Positions 46,629 through 58,534 of a stretch of DNA of 64,000 bases are shown piece after piece. The notes below the pieces were generated by a model. The model was given only the letters and a program-made list of their open reading frames with translations, had not been told where the DNA came from and did not search any database. The position numbers were made by a program, and so were the translations under genes. How positions within the stretch are numbered: the stretch's first letter is position 1; each line of letters starts with the position of its first letter. Source of the DNA: Mesostigma viride (taxonomy: Eukaryota > Streptophyta > Mesostigmatophyceae > Mesostigmatales > Mesostigmataceae); contig RPFO01000253.1 of assembly GCA_009746045.1 (NCBI GenBank), forward strand, positions 725,720-789,719, written 5' to 3'.

Positions 46629-46720
46629 GCGGCATCAAGCATTTGCAATCGCCATGAGAGCAGTGGAGATGTCAGCGGCATGAAGCATTTGCAATCGCCA
46701 TGAGAGCAGTGGAGATGTCT
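46629..46720 (+). repeat. 46-bp direct duplication
   Basis: Two adjacent copies of a 46-bp unit beginning gcggcat, differing at two or so positions. Confidence 0.85.
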
Positions 46721-48108
46721 GCGGCATTGGGAGATCTGCAGACAATTGCAGGAGGACATTGTGCGGTACGCTTGTAGGGTGTATGCTGTGTTGTTCCGCT
46801 CGCTAATGGACATGTGCCCCTGTAACCTCTTCCAGGCTAGTATCTGCTATCCACCTCTTCAGGCTTGAAAAGTAAATTGCTGTACGGTTCACAATTGGCA
46901 TGGCTTGACATGCACGCGTCCTTGACTGTGGTCTGCATGGGTTTGGGGTTTAGCGGTTTACATCAGACTCTGCTGTGTGTCTGCTTAATCAGCCGACGTG
47001 TCACATGGGGACAGCAACGGCGCTGGGATGCAGCCCGGTGTGAATGCGAGTAAGGTACGCGCTGTCATGCATGGCGGATGGGGCGTGGAAGCCACGACCC
47101 ACGTTTTTGTGTGTGCACGGGGGGCTAGGGGGCAAGTCGTTGTGTTGCTGCCATCCATATGGCCATGGATATGCGGGAAGCTTTCCCTGTACCCATACTT
47201 AATGATGCATGGACTGGTTGTGACAGCCAAGGGTTTAGCTGTCGTGGGTTTGCTGAGTGATCATGGCAGTCTGCTAGGCTGGTGCTAGAACAGCAATAGC
47301 GCGGTTACTGCTATGTCTTGCCCGTGCTAACTGATGCTGCAGCCATGCGTGGAGCGCGAATCGTCCCGAGAGGAGAAGGAGGAGGCGGGGCCGGTGCACC
47401 CATGGGCAGGGCCGGAGAAGAAGGACGCGGAGCACCCAGTGTGGGAGAAGGAGAAGGCGGGGAAGCACTGAAGCTCCACCCCATGTCAGGCCTCTAGTAT
47501 AGGTGCCAGTTAACTAAACCCATGCACGTGCAGGTTGTAGCTCAGAATGTATTTAAAATCATATGCCCCTTTTCAGGTATATGTGTAACAGTGACTCCCA
47601 ACGGATATATGTTCCTAATTTATTAAATTCTTACTGAATAATTGTTGTCTTTATGAACCCATGAAGAGCAAAGCCCGGTGGGGAGTACATGTAACGCATT
47701 ACCACGAGAAGGGGTCCCCACACCGCATTTCTTCGCTCTCTGTTCCTATGCAGAACAAGAAGAGGTGGAAGACCAATGTCCCGGCTCACACGCCAGCCCA
47801 TGTGGGTAAGCCCCCTCCCCCAAAGCGGAAGGGGCGCTTTGGGGAGAAGTGTAGTGAGGATTTTGTAGACTAGATAGCACTAACTTACTTACACCAGACC
47901 TGGCAATAAACAAGCATTGATGGGATGGACCCAGCGATACATAATGGGCGTGCATGCGTAAAAAATATACACTATGCATGGCCCAATGGGCATGCATTCA
48001 AATAATTACAAATGAAGGCCGCCATGAGAGCACTGAAGCTAAACCAGACCGGGCCACAATTAACCCTCCAGCACCAAAGTTCCACTGCATCATGTAAGAC
48101 AAGCCTGA
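46721..48108. other. No strongly supported gene; small ORF and repeat tail
   Basis: 47340-47471 could be a short exon (Glu/Lys-rich, after a CTGCAG acceptor). 47661-47873 is a 70-codon basic frame (KKRWKTNVPAHTPAHVGKPP) of unknown origin. 47520-47625 carries the dispersed tail (gcaggttgtagctcagaatgtat..., gtgactcccaacgga) also seen at 8705 and 41390. Confidence 0.35.
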
Positions 48109-49026
48109 CATCCATCCATCCATCCATCCATCCATCCATCCATCCATCCATCCATCCATCCATCCATCCATCCATCCATCCATCCATCCATCCATCCATC
48201 CATCCATCCATCCATCCATCCATCCATCCATCCATCCATCCATCCATCCATCCATCCATCCATCCATCCATCCATCCATCCATCCATCCATCCATCCATC
48301 CATCCATCCATCCATCCATCCATCCATCCATCCATCCATCCATCCATCCATCCATCCATCCATCCATCCATCCATCCATCCATCCATCCATCCATCCATC
48401 CATCCATCCATCCATCCATCCATCCATCCATCCATCCATCCATCCATCCATCCATCCATCCATCCATCCATCCATCCATCCATCCATCCATCCATCCATC
48501 CATCCATCCATCCATCCATCCATCCATCCATCCATCCATCCATCCATCCATCCATCCATCCATCCATCCATCCATCCATCCATCCATCCATCCATCCATC
48601 CATCCATCCATCCATCCATCCATCCATCCATCCATCCATCCATCCATCCATCCATCCATCCATCCATCCATCCATCCATCCATCCATCCATCCATCCATC
48701 CATCCATCCATCCATCCATCCATCCATCCATCCATCCATCCATCCATCCATCCATCCATCCATCCATCCATCCATCCATCCATCCATCCATCCATCCATC
48801 CATCCATCCATCCATCCATCCATCCATCCATCCATCCATCCATCCATCCATCCATCCATCCATCCATCCATCCATCCATCCATCCATCCATCCATCCATC
48901 CATCCATCCATCCATCCATCCATCCATCCATCCATCCATCCATCCATCCATCCATCCATCCATCCATCCATCCATCCATCCATCCATCCATCCATCCATC
49001 CATCCATCCATCCATCCATCCATCCA
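48109..49026. repeat. (CATC)n microsatellite, about 918 bp
   Basis: About 229 uninterrupted copies of CATC; I see no impurity. Every frame is open on both strands (IHPS or MDGW repeats), so the long ORFs crossing it are artefacts. It directly abuts the LINE fragment at 49028. Confidence 0.97.
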
Positions 49027-49027
49027 C

Positions 49028-49213
49028 GTTAGACGCCGCAAGGCCCGCACCTTCAAAGAACAGCTAGTAGAGGACATGGGGGGCCTAGGCCTCTCCGTGA
49101 TTTGGAAGAAGATGATGGACAAGGCCAAGTGGGCCCAGGTCATAGAGGACAACGAGCCCCCCCCAGTGGGGAAGCGCCCGCGTGTGCAATCCCGCGGGAG
49201 GCACGCTAGATAG
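49028..49213 (+). pseudogene. C-terminal end of a LINE ORF2
   Basis: 61 codons ([20 protein letters not shown], then [14 protein letters not shown]) followed by a Pro/Arg-rich tail and TAG. The pattern R-x-x-K/R-T-F/W-x-x-x-L/I-x-x-D-L/M-x-x-L ending W-x-x-V/L-I is typical for the last residues of non-LTR retrotransposon polyproteins. The RT and endonuclease are absent; the microsatellite stands in their place. Confidence 0.6.
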
Positions 49214-49403
49214 CTCCCCCCAGGGCAGCGTGCGGCTGCCTAGATAGATGATGTAGTTAGAATGTTGTTAGATAGATGTTGTATGTAACCAATGTAGATA
49301 GATTAGACCGGTAGGAATGTGTGCGCCCATCCATCCATTCATCGGGGTTAATGCTCCGTGACTCCCCAACGGGAGCACGAGTCTAATTAATTAATTAATT
49401 AAT
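49214..49403 (+). repeat. LINE 3' UTR with hairpin and (TTAA)n tail
   Basis: Ends with TGCTCC...GGAGCA (stem 49352-49357 with 49372-49377, loop containing gtgactccccaac), then TCTAATTAATTAATTAATTAAT. Non-LTR elements often end in a stem-loop recognised by the RT and a short tandem tail. Confidence 0.6.
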
Positions 49404-49763
49404 CCATCCATCCATCCATCCATCCATCCATCCATCCATCCATCCATCCATCCATCCATCCATCCATCCATCCATCCATCCATCCATCCATCCATCCATC
49501 CATCCATCCATCCATCCATCCATCCATCCATCCATCCATCCATCCATCCATCCATCCATCCATCCATCCATCCATCCATCCATCCATCCATCCATCCATC
49601 CATCCATCCATCCATCCATCCATCCATCCATCCATCCATCCATCCATCCATCCATCCATCCATCCATCCATCCATCCATCCATCCATCCATCCATCCATC
49701 CATCCATCCATCCATCCATCCATCCATCCATCCATCCATCCATCCATCCATCCATCCATCCAT
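49404..49763. repeat. (CCAT)n microsatellite, 360 bp
   Basis: About 90 uninterrupted copies of the same tetranucleotide as 48109-49026, on the other side of the LINE tail. Confidence 0.97.
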
Positions 49764-49997
49764 TGATCGGGGTATAGTCCTAGTACAGCCATGCTACGTC
49801 CTGGCTATGATGAGATTACTTGCCCACGCTCCTAGTGTTATGCCATGCTCACATGGGTCTTATTGCACCCACAGATTGCCGGATCGTTGGCGTGTCCGTT
49901 TAGCTAGCGTTCCCGAATGCAGCTGTGGCATGCCTTAGGCATGAAGGAGACTGGGGGTCTCTGCCCTTTCTCCTGTTGTGCACACACAGGGATTAAA

Positions 49998-50125
49998 AGC
50001 ACTTCGGTGCTCCGTGACTCCCCAACAGGAGCACGTGTTTAATTAATTAATTAATTAATTAATCGGGGTTAGCTAATGCTCCTTGGCTCCCTAATGGGGG
50101 CATGAGTTTAATAAATGAATTAAGT
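49998..50125 (+). repeat. Two further LINE-tail hairpins with TTAA runs
   Basis: GTGCTCC (50007-50013) pairs with GGAGCAC (50028-50034), followed by (TTAA)n 50038-50063. Then ATGCTCC (50076-50082) pairs with GGGGCAT (50097-50103), one wobble pair. Both have an atcgggg-type joining sequence. Head-to-tail LINE 3' ends. Confidence 0.6.
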
Positions 50126-51239
50126 AGTTAGTTAATTATAATCAGGTTGATTCAGATGAGGTCTGTGCTGGTTCCTTGTGGACTGGCCAGCCAGGGAGAT
50201 ATCTTCTTACATGGTCAGGCCCTTGCCGACCATGTAAGAACCTGTTAGGCGACGCAGTGGCCAGCATTGGACATACCGCCATATGTTTGTCTCCGCGATA
50301 TGATTTTAGCTGACATGCAGAGCACAGACATTGTTGGCGTCATCCGCTCAACCCCTCTTATTCAGACATGGGACCTCGGATGTGTAGGATTAGTAGCGTT
50401 GCCCAGGCGGACATTGTCAAAGACTACGACCCCCCAGTTGTGGGTCCTAGGAAATTTAACAAGCATGATTGTCTCCTTGTTGATAGGCATTAATTAATCC
50501 TTGATGATAGGCATTGCTTGCGTGCAAGATTAGCTCGAGGCCCATATTTTAGACTACTAGCTGAGCTGTGGACATACATGTTGTTATTGACGTCTTGACG
50601 GATATTGACGTCTTGGGGTGACTTCCACTATATCTTCTTTGGGGAATTCAGAGATCCCGGTCCCCCAACATGGACATGAGACTAATTAAAATCAATTAAT
50701 CAATGTCATGAATAGAGCGCGTTCATGACGTTCAGTCATGAACAGAGCCCTAACCTTAAACACATAAGAAAACAATTATGGCGGGCCATGTGACTTGGAA
50801 TGTAAGAAGCTTAGCCCCCAAACATATTGTTGTCTCACGTAATGAATCACTTGCTGATCAACAAATCGATGGTTATCTCATAGGCACAATGTACCTCTGA
50901 CCATCATTGCTGGCCCATGCATGCATGCACCAATGGCAGCCTACATGACACATACATCGCTTATTTGCCATGTAAAAAATGCGACAAAGTGTCCATATAG
51001 GTACTCATAGATTAGCACAAATTCCTTAGCACGATGTGGACAACTTTACTTAACGGTGAAAGCCTGTCTCGCCCTTATTGCCTTGAGGGTTCCCGGCGAT
51101 AGGTCCTGTCTGTTGGTCGACATTTTTCTTTTGCAGCTGGCCATCGTCGGTAGGTATGAATGATCTCGATGCTAGCAATTACGATGATGATACCCGAGGT
51201 AGTCTATACCTGGGATCGAGAGCTTCTTCTTGTATGGCA
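50126..51239. other. No gene seen; one perfect hairpin
   Basis: TTCTTACATGGTC (50204-50216) and its exact inverse (50228-50240) are 11 bases apart. A 76-codon frame (50267-50497) has no recognisable features. Confidence 0.4.
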
Positions 51240-51780
51240 ATGCCGGCAGGGCGATGACGGTGACGGCCGTCACCGTCATCGCTCTCGACGGGCGTGATGA
51301 AAAGTACCTGGTTGATAGGCGGCAGCTATTCACAATATAGGCCGTTTTTTATTACTCCGAATAAAGAGTTAAGAGGTTGGCCCTCGGCAGGGCGATGACG
51401 GGGCGCTGACGGGGCGATGACGGGGCGATGACGGGGCGTTCACGCGCGTGATTAATAGAACCTGTTTGATAGGCAGCGGCTATTGGTAATATACTTTGTT
51501 GATTAAGAGAAGAGTTTAGATGTTGGCCCGTCGAGGGCGATGACGGTGACGAGCGTCACCGTCATCGCCCTCGACGGGCGTGATGAAAAGCCCATGTTTT
51601 ATATGCGGTAGCTATTGGTAGTCCGTAGTATATAGGTCGTTGACTATCACTCCGAATAAAGAGTTAACAGGTTAAGGCCCTCGGCCGGGCGATGACGGGG
51701 CGATGACGGGGCGTTGACGCTCGTGATGAATAGGACCTGTTTGATAGGCGGCGGCTATTGCTAATATATAGGTCGGATAT
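51240..51780. repeat. Minisatellite of about 150-bp units with large palindromes
   Basis: Four units begin near 51246, 51390, 51527 and 51680, each with a GGGCGATGACGG block and a tgataggcggc-gctatt block. Units 1 and 3 contain perfect palindromes: 51251-51282 (32 bp) and 51527-51578 (25-bp arms, 2-bp spacer). Units 2 and 4 have direct repeats of gatgacggggc instead. Confidence 0.85.
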
Positions 51781-52190
51781 TTGTGTACCACCCCCCTCCT
51801 TCCCGCGGCAGGTACGCAGCGACCCGCTGTTGTCCTGGCTGCAATTGTGTATCACTTGTACGGTATTTGTGTATCACTTGTACGGTATTTGTGTATCACT
51901 TGTCCTCCTTCCCACGGCAGGTACGCAGCGACCCGCTGTTGTCCTGGCTGCAATTGTGTATCACTTGTACGGTATTTGTGTATCACTTGTACGGTATTTG
52001 TGTATCACTTGTCCTCCTTCCCACGGCAGGTACGCAGCGACCCGCTGTTGTCCTGGCTGCAATTGTGTATCACTTGTACGGTATTTGTGTACCACCCCCC
52101 TCCTTCCCACGGCAGGTACGCAGCGCCCGGCTGTTGTCCTGGCTGCAGTTGTGTACCACCTGTACGGTATTTGTGTACCACCACCCTCCA
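51781..52190. repeat. Tandem repeat (units of about 80-115 bp with a 23-bp subrepeat)
   Basis: A block with ggcaggtacgcagcg and gttgtcctggctgca recurs four times, each followed by one to three copies of gtgtatcacttgtacggtatt. The long ORFs in all three plus frames are produced by the repeat, not by a gene. Confidence 0.88.
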
Positions 52191-53344
<1,154 letters not shown>

Positions 53345-53412
53345 TCCCACCCCCCGCTCTCTTGTCCCTCCCGCACCCCTCCTCTCTCTTTCCCTTTTCC
53401 TTGGCTGTTGAG

Positions 53413-53521
53413 AAGGACTGGGGTGAAAACTCCAGACCGTTGGTGGCTGCCTTCAAGCAGGAAGTTTCAAGGATCAACAAGTTTTTGTGAGCTGTCTGAT
53501 ATGGTCACTGCTGCGACAAAG
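53413..53521 (+). other. Possible internal exon
   Basis: Preceded by a long pyrimidine tract and AG (53411-53412). Two donors follow: GTGAGC at 53487 and GTGAGT at 53522. Two frames are open across it (KDWGENSRPLVAAFKQEV, or RTGVKTPDRWWLPSSRKF). Weak without transcript data. Confidence 0.25.
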
Positions 53522-54067
53522 GTGAGTTATCTTGTTTTTCATGTAATTTTTTTGCTGTAGCTAGGTAAGCCGGCCATTTTGTACTCCCCTTTCTTTTGCT
53601 CTCACGATTTATTCTTGTTGTGGTTTATATGGTCCCGTTAAGTGGCATGCATTATCATTATCCACATTAGTGTGAGAAACCATCCGCAGTGTTGTAGCTT
53701 GCATCTATAACAACAGTTTTTGCTGCCGCCGCCACTGCTATTACCAACATTAAGTCATTCTTGCTTTCTAAGCACTCTTTTTCCTCTTAGGCTGTTGGTT
53801 GGGATACCAGCCACCCTTGCACGCATAAATTCAAGCACCGGGTGCATGTGAAAACACAACCAAGGCAAGAATGTCCCCCTCTCGCAATATCCCACCCACG
53901 CAACGCACCCAATGCAGCAAGAATGGGACCACCTTGTTGCCATGAGCTCTAGCACCGTTGCCACCCCTAGCTTTCTACTGTTCCCGTCCATCCTTATTTA
54001 CACTGGCTGCTTTGCTTGCATTTCTGGCTCAGTGCCAGTTTGCACTTGCTAGCTTGCTAAGACAATA

Positions 54068-54470
54068 ATGCAGCTTGCAAACGGCAAGGGCAAGCACCCG
54101 GGTAAGAGCAAAGGCAACCGCACGAGCAAAGGAAAGGGAAACTGGAAGAGCAAGCACAAGGCCAAGGAAAGGACAAAGGCACTTGTGCTTGCCAAAAGGG
54201 CAGGCTCAAGGGAAATGACAAGGGCAAGGGCAGGGGCAGGCACAAGGGAAGCGGATAAGGGCAAGGGCAGGCGCAAGGGAAAGAGATTAGGACAAGTCAA
54301 GCACGAGGGAACGGACAAGGGCAAGGGCAGGCACAAGGGAAAAGATGAAGACAAGGGCAGGCACTAGGGAAAGGATGAGGGCAACGGCAAACACTGGGGA
54401 TCAAAGGATAGGGGCAAGGGCAGATGCTAGGGTAACAGTTAGGGCAAAGGCAGGCACAAGAGAAGAATAA
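54068..54470. repeat. Degenerate GGCAAGG minisatellite encoding a Lys/Gly-rich frame
   Basis: Repeats of about 24 bases around gggcaagggcaggcacaaggga. The plus frame 54068-54367 reads a Lys/Gly/Arg-rich chain with no other features and is probably a by-product of the repeat. Confidence 0.65.
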
Positions 54471-54719
54471 GGGGCCGTGAAGTATAAGTGGAAATGCGGG
54501 TGGCGACATGGGGTTCGATCGGGCCTGCTGATGCAAATGCAGATTTCAACTGCAGTGACAAACACAAGCGTAGACATAGGCAACGACAAATTCCTTGCAT
54601 GTGTGCCTTGCTCTTCACCGGCTGGCTCGTTTGCTAGTTGTCTAACAGTTTCTACCGATAAACATCACTTGCCATTGTAAGGTCTGCCTTGCTGCCGTGC
54701 TAGTGGGTAGCTGGGTGAT

Positions 54720-54930
54720 CGTGCTTGTTCCTTGTCAAGGGAGGGATGCATGTGGAGTAGGTGGGTGGGTGTGCTTGTTCCTTGCCAAGGAAGGGATGCA
54801 CAAAGGTTAGATAGGTGCACGTGCTTGTTTCTTGTCAAGGGAGGGACGCACAAAGGGTAGGTGGGGGCACATGGTTGTGCCTCGTCAAGGGCGGGATGCA
54901 CGAAGGGTAGGTGGGGGCATGTGGTTGGTC
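54720..54930. repeat. 50-bp tandem repeat, four copies
   Basis: Unit marked by cttgttccttgtcaaggg, agggatgca and gggtaggtggg; copies start near 54721, 54771, 54821 and 54871. Confidence 0.85.
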
Positions 54931-55086
54931 CTTGTCTTTTCACCGCCCAAGCGATGGCGATGTAGCATGCATTATACATTTATTCGTGCATTAAAAATCA
55001 CTTTCCTTACAAGCGGCCTTAGCCGACTCCATCTGCCGTTGCCATTTCTCCGTATTGCATTGTCCGGACACGGTTTTTGTGTCGCA

Positions 55087-55325
55087 GGTCTTCCCCCGTA
55101 AAGGCACAAGCTGCCTGCGCGCGGAATTATGTGCAGACACCTCGGTTTCCAACACGACGGCTTCCCGCACATATCGAGCTCTGGATGTACAACATCTTCC
55201 CCCGGCGCACTTGCTCCCGGATGGAGCTTCTGTGCGGTGCCGACATCCCCGGAGCTGTCCTAAGCACCGCATGGAAACAGTATTTCAAGCCACGAAGAGA
55301 AGCCACGAATTTGATATTGACTTGA
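55087..55325 (+). other. Possible terminal exon near the right end of the 11-kb element
   Basis: After a TTTTTGTGTCGCAG acceptor the plus frame ending TGA at 55323-55325 reads PAHIELWMYNIFPRRTCSRM, then GAVLSTAWKQYFKPRREATN, which looks protein-like. Unrecognised. It may be the last exon of a gene that starts at 45447, or unrelated. Confidence 0.3.
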
Positions 55326-55659
55326 TATTGTCGTCAGAAGACTTGATATGCTATTTTCTGTGAAGGCGTTGGATTTTTGTGCATGACATGTAATCCTGCA
55401 TTTAATAATGAAATTTTTTATGAAATAGGAACTCGTCTTGCATGAGCCTTGCTGCAAATGCCATTCATTTTTTTCCCCCGGGTAAATGGGTGTTAGGGGT
55501 TAGGTTGACCGAAATGATAAGTGAAATCAAAGTGAAATTCTGATAAGTGACATGCGTACTGCAATTCAGAACGACATAGCGACATGATTGTAGTACCGGT
55601 AGTGTACGCGAGAAGCATACGACGTCGTAACCTACGGGACCGAGTACCGGGATCGTAAA

Positions 55660-55860
55660 TTACCAACTCGTAAATTACTACCTCGCAAATTACTACCTCG
55701 TACCTTACTACCTCGTAAATTACTACCTCGTACATTACTACCTCGTACATTACTACCTCGTAAATTACTACCTCGTAAATTACTACCTCGTAAATTACGA
55801 CGTCGGATCTTACCTCGGATCTAACTCGTAGCTTACGAGAAAGATCCGAACTCTTATACA
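55660..55860. repeat. Subterminal repeats (taaattactacctcg)
   Basis: About nine copies of a 15-bp unit such as CGTAAATTACTACCT adjoin the right terminal inverted repeat. Looser relatives (attactacct, gtaatcattactac) lie inside the left one, 45000-45070. Confidence 0.8.
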
Positions 55861-55892
55861 AACGGTAAGAGTAGTCTGTGCCGTAAATTACC

Positions 55893-55948
55893 ACCTCGTA
55901 ATTTACGCCTCGGATCCTTTTTACTACCCTCGGACGAAAAGTATAGTG
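55893..55948 (-). repeat. Right terminal inverted repeat
   Basis: 56 bp, perfect inverse of 44940-44995; TA follows. Confidence 0.9.
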
Positions 55949-56542
55949 TACTAATCTCATAAAACCCAGTACATATTCAATATAAGTACAATAAATCCAT
56001 GACAATTAAAATACCACTTGACAAAGTAAGGCGTATTACAATAGTTTGCCTGTCATTCTCTCAACAGGGGTCTATTGGCGCCCGTCTTACGGCGCCCGTC
56101 TACTTGCCAGATGGTAAACTGCCACAGCAAACAAATGACAAAATGAAACACATAGGCAACAATTAAATCCTGCCCTGGGGAACTAGGGAAGTCTGAACAG
56201 GCAAACACCTGAACAGGCCAGCTTGTAGAAACATAATACCAGGGAATCGAACCCCGCCCTATAAACCCCAGCAGTATGAAGGTTCCCAGACCATTGTGAG
56301 AAGTATGTACAAATATACATTTCTTTTTAAAATAGAATACATGGTCTGTAATGGACCTGTCAACCTTGTGTAGTCAACAGCATGAACCCCAGCCAAAACC
56401 TGGCTGTATCCTGAATAAAATCAGAGTGAGTGTACCATGGTCCATGAGCCTTAGTACAGACTAAAATACAGGTATTATGCCAGTCACAATGCTGACACTA
56501 CCACACAATCTGCTCTCCAATGCCCTATAACCAGGCACCAGC
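55949..56542 (-). other. E2 3' UTR, proximal part, with T-arm-like motif
   Basis: No gene. GGTTCGATTCC on the minus strand at 56243-56253 and a gcgcccgtc...ggcgcccgtc block at 56078-56100, both shared in position with A, B and D. Confidence 0.6.
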
Positions 56543-56707
56543 TTAGACAGCTTGCTGAGATGGGTCCATCAGAGACTGAAGAACCTTGTATTGCACTGCT
56601 GCCTTCTGCACTAGCTTGGTCAAAGCATCAGCAGGATTGTCAACCCCAGGGATATGCTCAATATTGGCCAAGGAGGACAATTCCTTAAGAAGGAGATAAT
56701 CCAAGTC

Positions 56708-56712
56708 CCTAC
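56708..56712. repeat. Left TSD of E1 (CCTAC)
   Basis: CCTAC here and at 59124-59128. Removing E1 and one copy joins the two RNase H parts of E2. Confidence 0.9.
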
Positions 56713-57329
56713 AGTTAACGTAAAGGATTTACGTTAGATGGATAGAGATTGTTACGCTCTTTCCAACGGCACCTTGAACGCCTCATTTGGTTAAGGAACG
56801 TAAAAGTTATGACGTTTCCTAGGCTGTGCCGACAGTACCCGGCGCGCCACTGTGGGCGCGTACGGACACAGGATGTACAAGTGTCACTTTGATAGTCCGC
56901 AGGACGTTGACAGGACTTGTACAGGACTTGATGGTCAATTGATAGGTAGGCGTGCTGTAGCGCGCCAGGACCTATGAGACAATTGATGCTGAGTAGTGTA
57001 CGGATAGGTCCACAGGACTAGCCGTATGGACAATTGATAGATCTGCGCGCCAAAGGCGTGCCAGAGTCTGTGTAATCAATTGATTGACAGTTCAGCTGTG
57101 ACAGTGCAGCTGAATACTTGGACGCGTCCCTAACAACCTATATGTGTGACTTGGTCGCACCGGGACGCTAGTTCTTGCGTGCACGTTCTCTTGGCACTGC
57201 GACCCTGTCGTCTGTGCTGCGTGCAGTCTTGGAAGTGACGTGACTTACGTCTGTGTTTCCTTGTTATTAATAAAGGCAACTTCCTGCAAGAACCATGGCG
57301 GAATTCGTGGCATCCTCACTCTTACAACT
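56713..57329 (+). repeat. 5' LTR of E1
   Basis: 617 bp, AGTTAACGTAAAGG...CTTACAACT. Homologous to the E2 LTR. Confidence 0.9.
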
Positions 57330-57342
57330 CGTATTACACGCC
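57330..57342 (+). other. Candidate primer binding site of E1
   Basis: CGTATTACACGCC follows the LTR; shares CGTAYTA with copy B and D. Confidence 0.45.
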
Positions 57343-57353
57343 TTGTCAAAAAG

Positions 57354-58070
57354 ATGCCAAATTCTGAAGAATTCCGGATTCCCGGCGATGAGGAATTAGC
57401 CGCTCCGCCGGCTGATCCTTTGCCAAGACCGACTGCGCCGTCGTGGCAGCAATTGCTCGACGAAGTCACGATCTCGCTGGACGAACTTCATCGTCGGCAG
57501 CGCGCAGCTCATCCATTGCTCGGGGATAACCCCGAGGACCCCGCTTTGCCGCAGCTGGTGCCGGCTATCCGCACGCCATTGGACACCATTCGCAACATTT
57601 TATCGACATTTACGGTCCAGGTGCGGGGAGGTTTGCGGTCGGTGAACGAAATCACCACTGCCATTGAGGAGCTGGACAACGCCATCTCTTCACTCACCGG
57701 TTACCAGCGAAACTTACAAAACTGGGCATCGCTACGCACGGGGGGCGCGCCGGCGGTGTCGACAAATTTATTCCAAGATCTCGCGTTGCTGTCGCTGCTC
57801 ACACGCGGCGTACGCAGTCGCGAACGCCAGGTTCTTATTAACCTGGTGGCTTTTCTCGCCTCTCTGCGAGAGTGGATTCCCGCAGGGTGGGAATTGTTAT
57901 CCATTTTTACTCATCCTCTGCGCCTCGTCGCGCGTCGGGCGCGCGCAACTTTCGCGACGGGAAGCACACCGGTTTTAATACATACCGGTGCAGGTCCGGC
58001 ACACACGCCGGATATGGAGGATCCTGAGTATACCTACGAGTACTGTGATTTCCGGGGCCTTGACTACTAG
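57354..58070 (+). CDS. ORF0 of E1: extra 5' ORF, unknown function
   Basis: 238 codons from ATG 57354 (MPNSEEFRIPGDEELAAPPA), 24 bases after the LTR, to TAG 58068-58070. An acidic/Pro start is followed by helices (LGDNPEDPALPQLVPAIRTP, NEITTAIEELDNAISSLTGY, LINLVAFLASLREWIPAGWE), an Arg-rich stretch and an acidic tail (MEDPEYTYEYCDFRGLDY). No stop or frameshift although the rest of the element is deleted. The same tail ends an ORF in E2 (63866-64000). Same position as ORF0 of A/B with a similar helical make-up, but I cannot align them confidently. Confidence 0.65.
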   Translation: MPNSEEFRIPGDEELAAPPADPLPRPTAPSWQQLLDEVTISLDELHRRQRAAHPLLGDNPEDPALPQLVPAIRTPLDTIRNILSTFTVQVRGGLRSVNEITTAIEELDNAISSLTGYQRNLQNWASLRTGGAPAVSTNLFQDLALLSLLTRGVRSRERQVLINLVAFLASLREWIPAGWELLSIFTHPLRLVARRARATFATGSTPVLIHTGAGPAHTPDMEDPEYTYEYCDFRGLDY

Positions 58071-58234
58071 GTCGGCCAATTTTCTTTTCCAGTACTCGTC
58101 GACAATTTCGTCGATTTTTCAACGGCAATTCGCGGGGCGGAGGCGACACCGGCGCAGGCGGCAGTGGCGACAATTTTGTACATAATCTGTTCTGCTGCTG
58201 TGCTGAGGTGTTTTTGAATAGCTTGTAGTGCAGA

Positions 58235-58440
58235 ATGACAGACGGGCGCCGTAGCAAAGGTGCCCCAGCCAGTGGGAATAATGGTGGTGCTGGTAGTGGG
58301 ACCGCTCACGTAGATGACGTGGGGGTTACCGGAGAGATTACCAACATTCATCACAATAATAATAATGCACAAGCTGTTCATGGTTTTGACCTTACCACTC
58401 AGGGATTATTAATTGTAAATCAGCTGCAACCTGTGACATT
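58235..58440 (+). pseudogene. Gag N-terminus of E1, cut by deletion
   Basis: MTDGRRSKGAPASGNNGGAG and following match the gag start of E2 (63697 downward) through TTQGLLIVNQLQPVT. The next bases (aaagacatctgttcaagc) match the 3' UTR of E2 at 44670-44650, so everything between was deleted, with a few shared bases at the join. Confidence 0.85.
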
Positions 58441-58534
58441 AAAGACATCTGTTCAAGCTTCAAGCTGGAGTGAAGACATTTCAAGCTACCTCAAGGGTCC
58501 CTGGCAGGGGATTAATCCTAAAGAAAAGAACGGG

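Noticed and set aside
47972..49152. Long ORFs of IHPS or MDGW repeats on both strands
   Set aside because: Any frame through a pure CATC array is open; nothing else supports a protein.
49391..49792. MDGW-repeat ORFs in the second CATC array
   Set aside because: Same artefact of the tetranucleotide repeat.
55660..55860. CRISPR-like array
   Set aside because: The 15-bp units are contiguous without unique spacers, in eukaryotic transposon DNA.
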